NCBI GenBank assembly: GCA_003525885.1
Contig: DQIG01000051.1
Span: 2,648-16,920 of the forward strand
Reading direction: 5' to 3'
DNA: 14,273 nt
From: Stenotrophomonas sp.
GTDB lineage: Bacteria > Pseudomonadota > Gammaproteobacteria > Xanthomonadales > Xanthomonadaceae
Positions 14,186 through 14,273 of this stretch are shown here, in pieces. Numbering within the stretch: the stretch's first letter is position 1; the number at the start of each line of letters is the position of its first letter. A program made the position numbers and the translations under genes. The notes under the pieces are model-generated. The model saw nothing but the letters and a program-made list of their open reading frames with translations. It did no database searches and was not told the origin of the DNA.

Positions 14186-14209
14186 GTAGAGCCGAGCCCA
14201 TGCTCGGCT
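14186..14209 (+). repeat. SMAG repeat, first copy of an inverted pair
   Basis: GTAG, then AGCCGAGC (14190-14197), loop CCAT and GCTCGGCT (14202-14209): a perfect 8-bp stem with the GTAG head of Stenotrophomonas SMAG elements. The second copy lies 40 bases downstream in the opposite orientation. Confidence 0.88.
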
Positions 14210-14249
14210 GGACCCTGGACAATGCAGTGTCGACCGCGCCTCGCGCGCT

Positions 14250-14273
14250 AGCCGAGCGTGGGCTCGGCTCTAC
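14250..14273 (-). repeat. SMAG repeat, second copy, inverted
   Basis: On the minus strand this is GTAG, AGCCGAGC, loop CCAC, GCTCGGCT. It is the reverse complement of the copy at 14186-14209 with one base different, in the loop. The window ends exactly at its GTAG head, so any further copies cannot be seen. Confidence 0.88.

Noticed and set aside
12833..14251. A 472-codon plus-strand frame across pyrD, the methyltransferase and the DUF4190 gene, and a second one at 12297-13175
   Set aside because: They lie opposite conserved genes, run into the SMAG repeats and have low-complexity composition without family motifs.
1..14273. Insertion sequence, integron or genomic-island borders around the resistance genes
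   Set aside because: No transposase, integrase, tRNA-linked direct repeat or attC-like site was seen, and composition and codon use look uniform; the aph gene appears to be a resident chromosomal gene.

Overview
The window is GC-rich, densely packed bacterial chromosome that most likely comes from the Stenotrophomonas maltophilia complex (Xanthomonadaceae). Two things point there: short GTAG-headed hairpin repeats that match the SMAG family of that genus (9985-10007 and an inverted pair at 14186-14273), and a gene that reads as the species' chromosomal aminoglycoside 3'-phosphotransferase aph(3')-IIc. Thirteen complete protein genes and one partial gene cover the window, and no gap without a gene reaches 300 bases. 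I see no tRNA, rRNA, insertion sequence, prophage, CRISPR array or origin.

Layout. (1) 1-1000, minus: the 5' part of a membrane-anchored GGDEF-type protein whose signature is degenerate, cut by the window edge. (2) 1064-3597: a LysR regulator divergent from a 14-helix DHA2-type MFS exporter, with an inverted repeat and repeated ATTGATG words between them. (3) 3591-5743, minus: an apparent operon of an ArsR-rhodanese fusion regulator, a GNAT acetyltransferase and a short-chain dehydrogenase whose catalytic Tyr is Phe. It is divergent from a DUF2938 membrane protein at 5798, across a short region holding overlapping inverted repeats. (4) 5798-9970, plus: DUF2938, aph(3')-IIc, a TetR regulator overlapping a DUF418 membrane protein, and a second kinase of the APH fold that resembles spectinomycin phosphotransferases (APH(9)). 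(5) 10004-14118, minus: a tight run read in the order DUF4190 protein, SAM methyltransferase, pyrD, murB and an EamA/DMT transporter, with gaps of 5 to 8 bases or overlapping ends. (6) An inverted pair of SMAG repeats ends the window.

How it fits together. Part 5 is mainly housekeeping: pyrimidine synthesis (PyrD) and cell-wall precursor synthesis (MurB). Parts 2 to 4 are a local accessory/resistance neighbourhood: one exporter with its own regulator, two antibiotic-kinase-like genes 1.8 kb apart, and two one-component regulators that appear to control themselves through palindromes next to their starts. The least explained part is the ArsR-rhodanese/GNAT/SDR operon with its divergent DUF2938 partner. 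The only two cysteines of its regulator lie in the rhodanese active loop, which suggests a sulfur or redox signal, and the gene after DUF2938 is the aminoglycoside resistance gene with no obvious terminator between them. I see no certain new system; these are the places most worth a second look.
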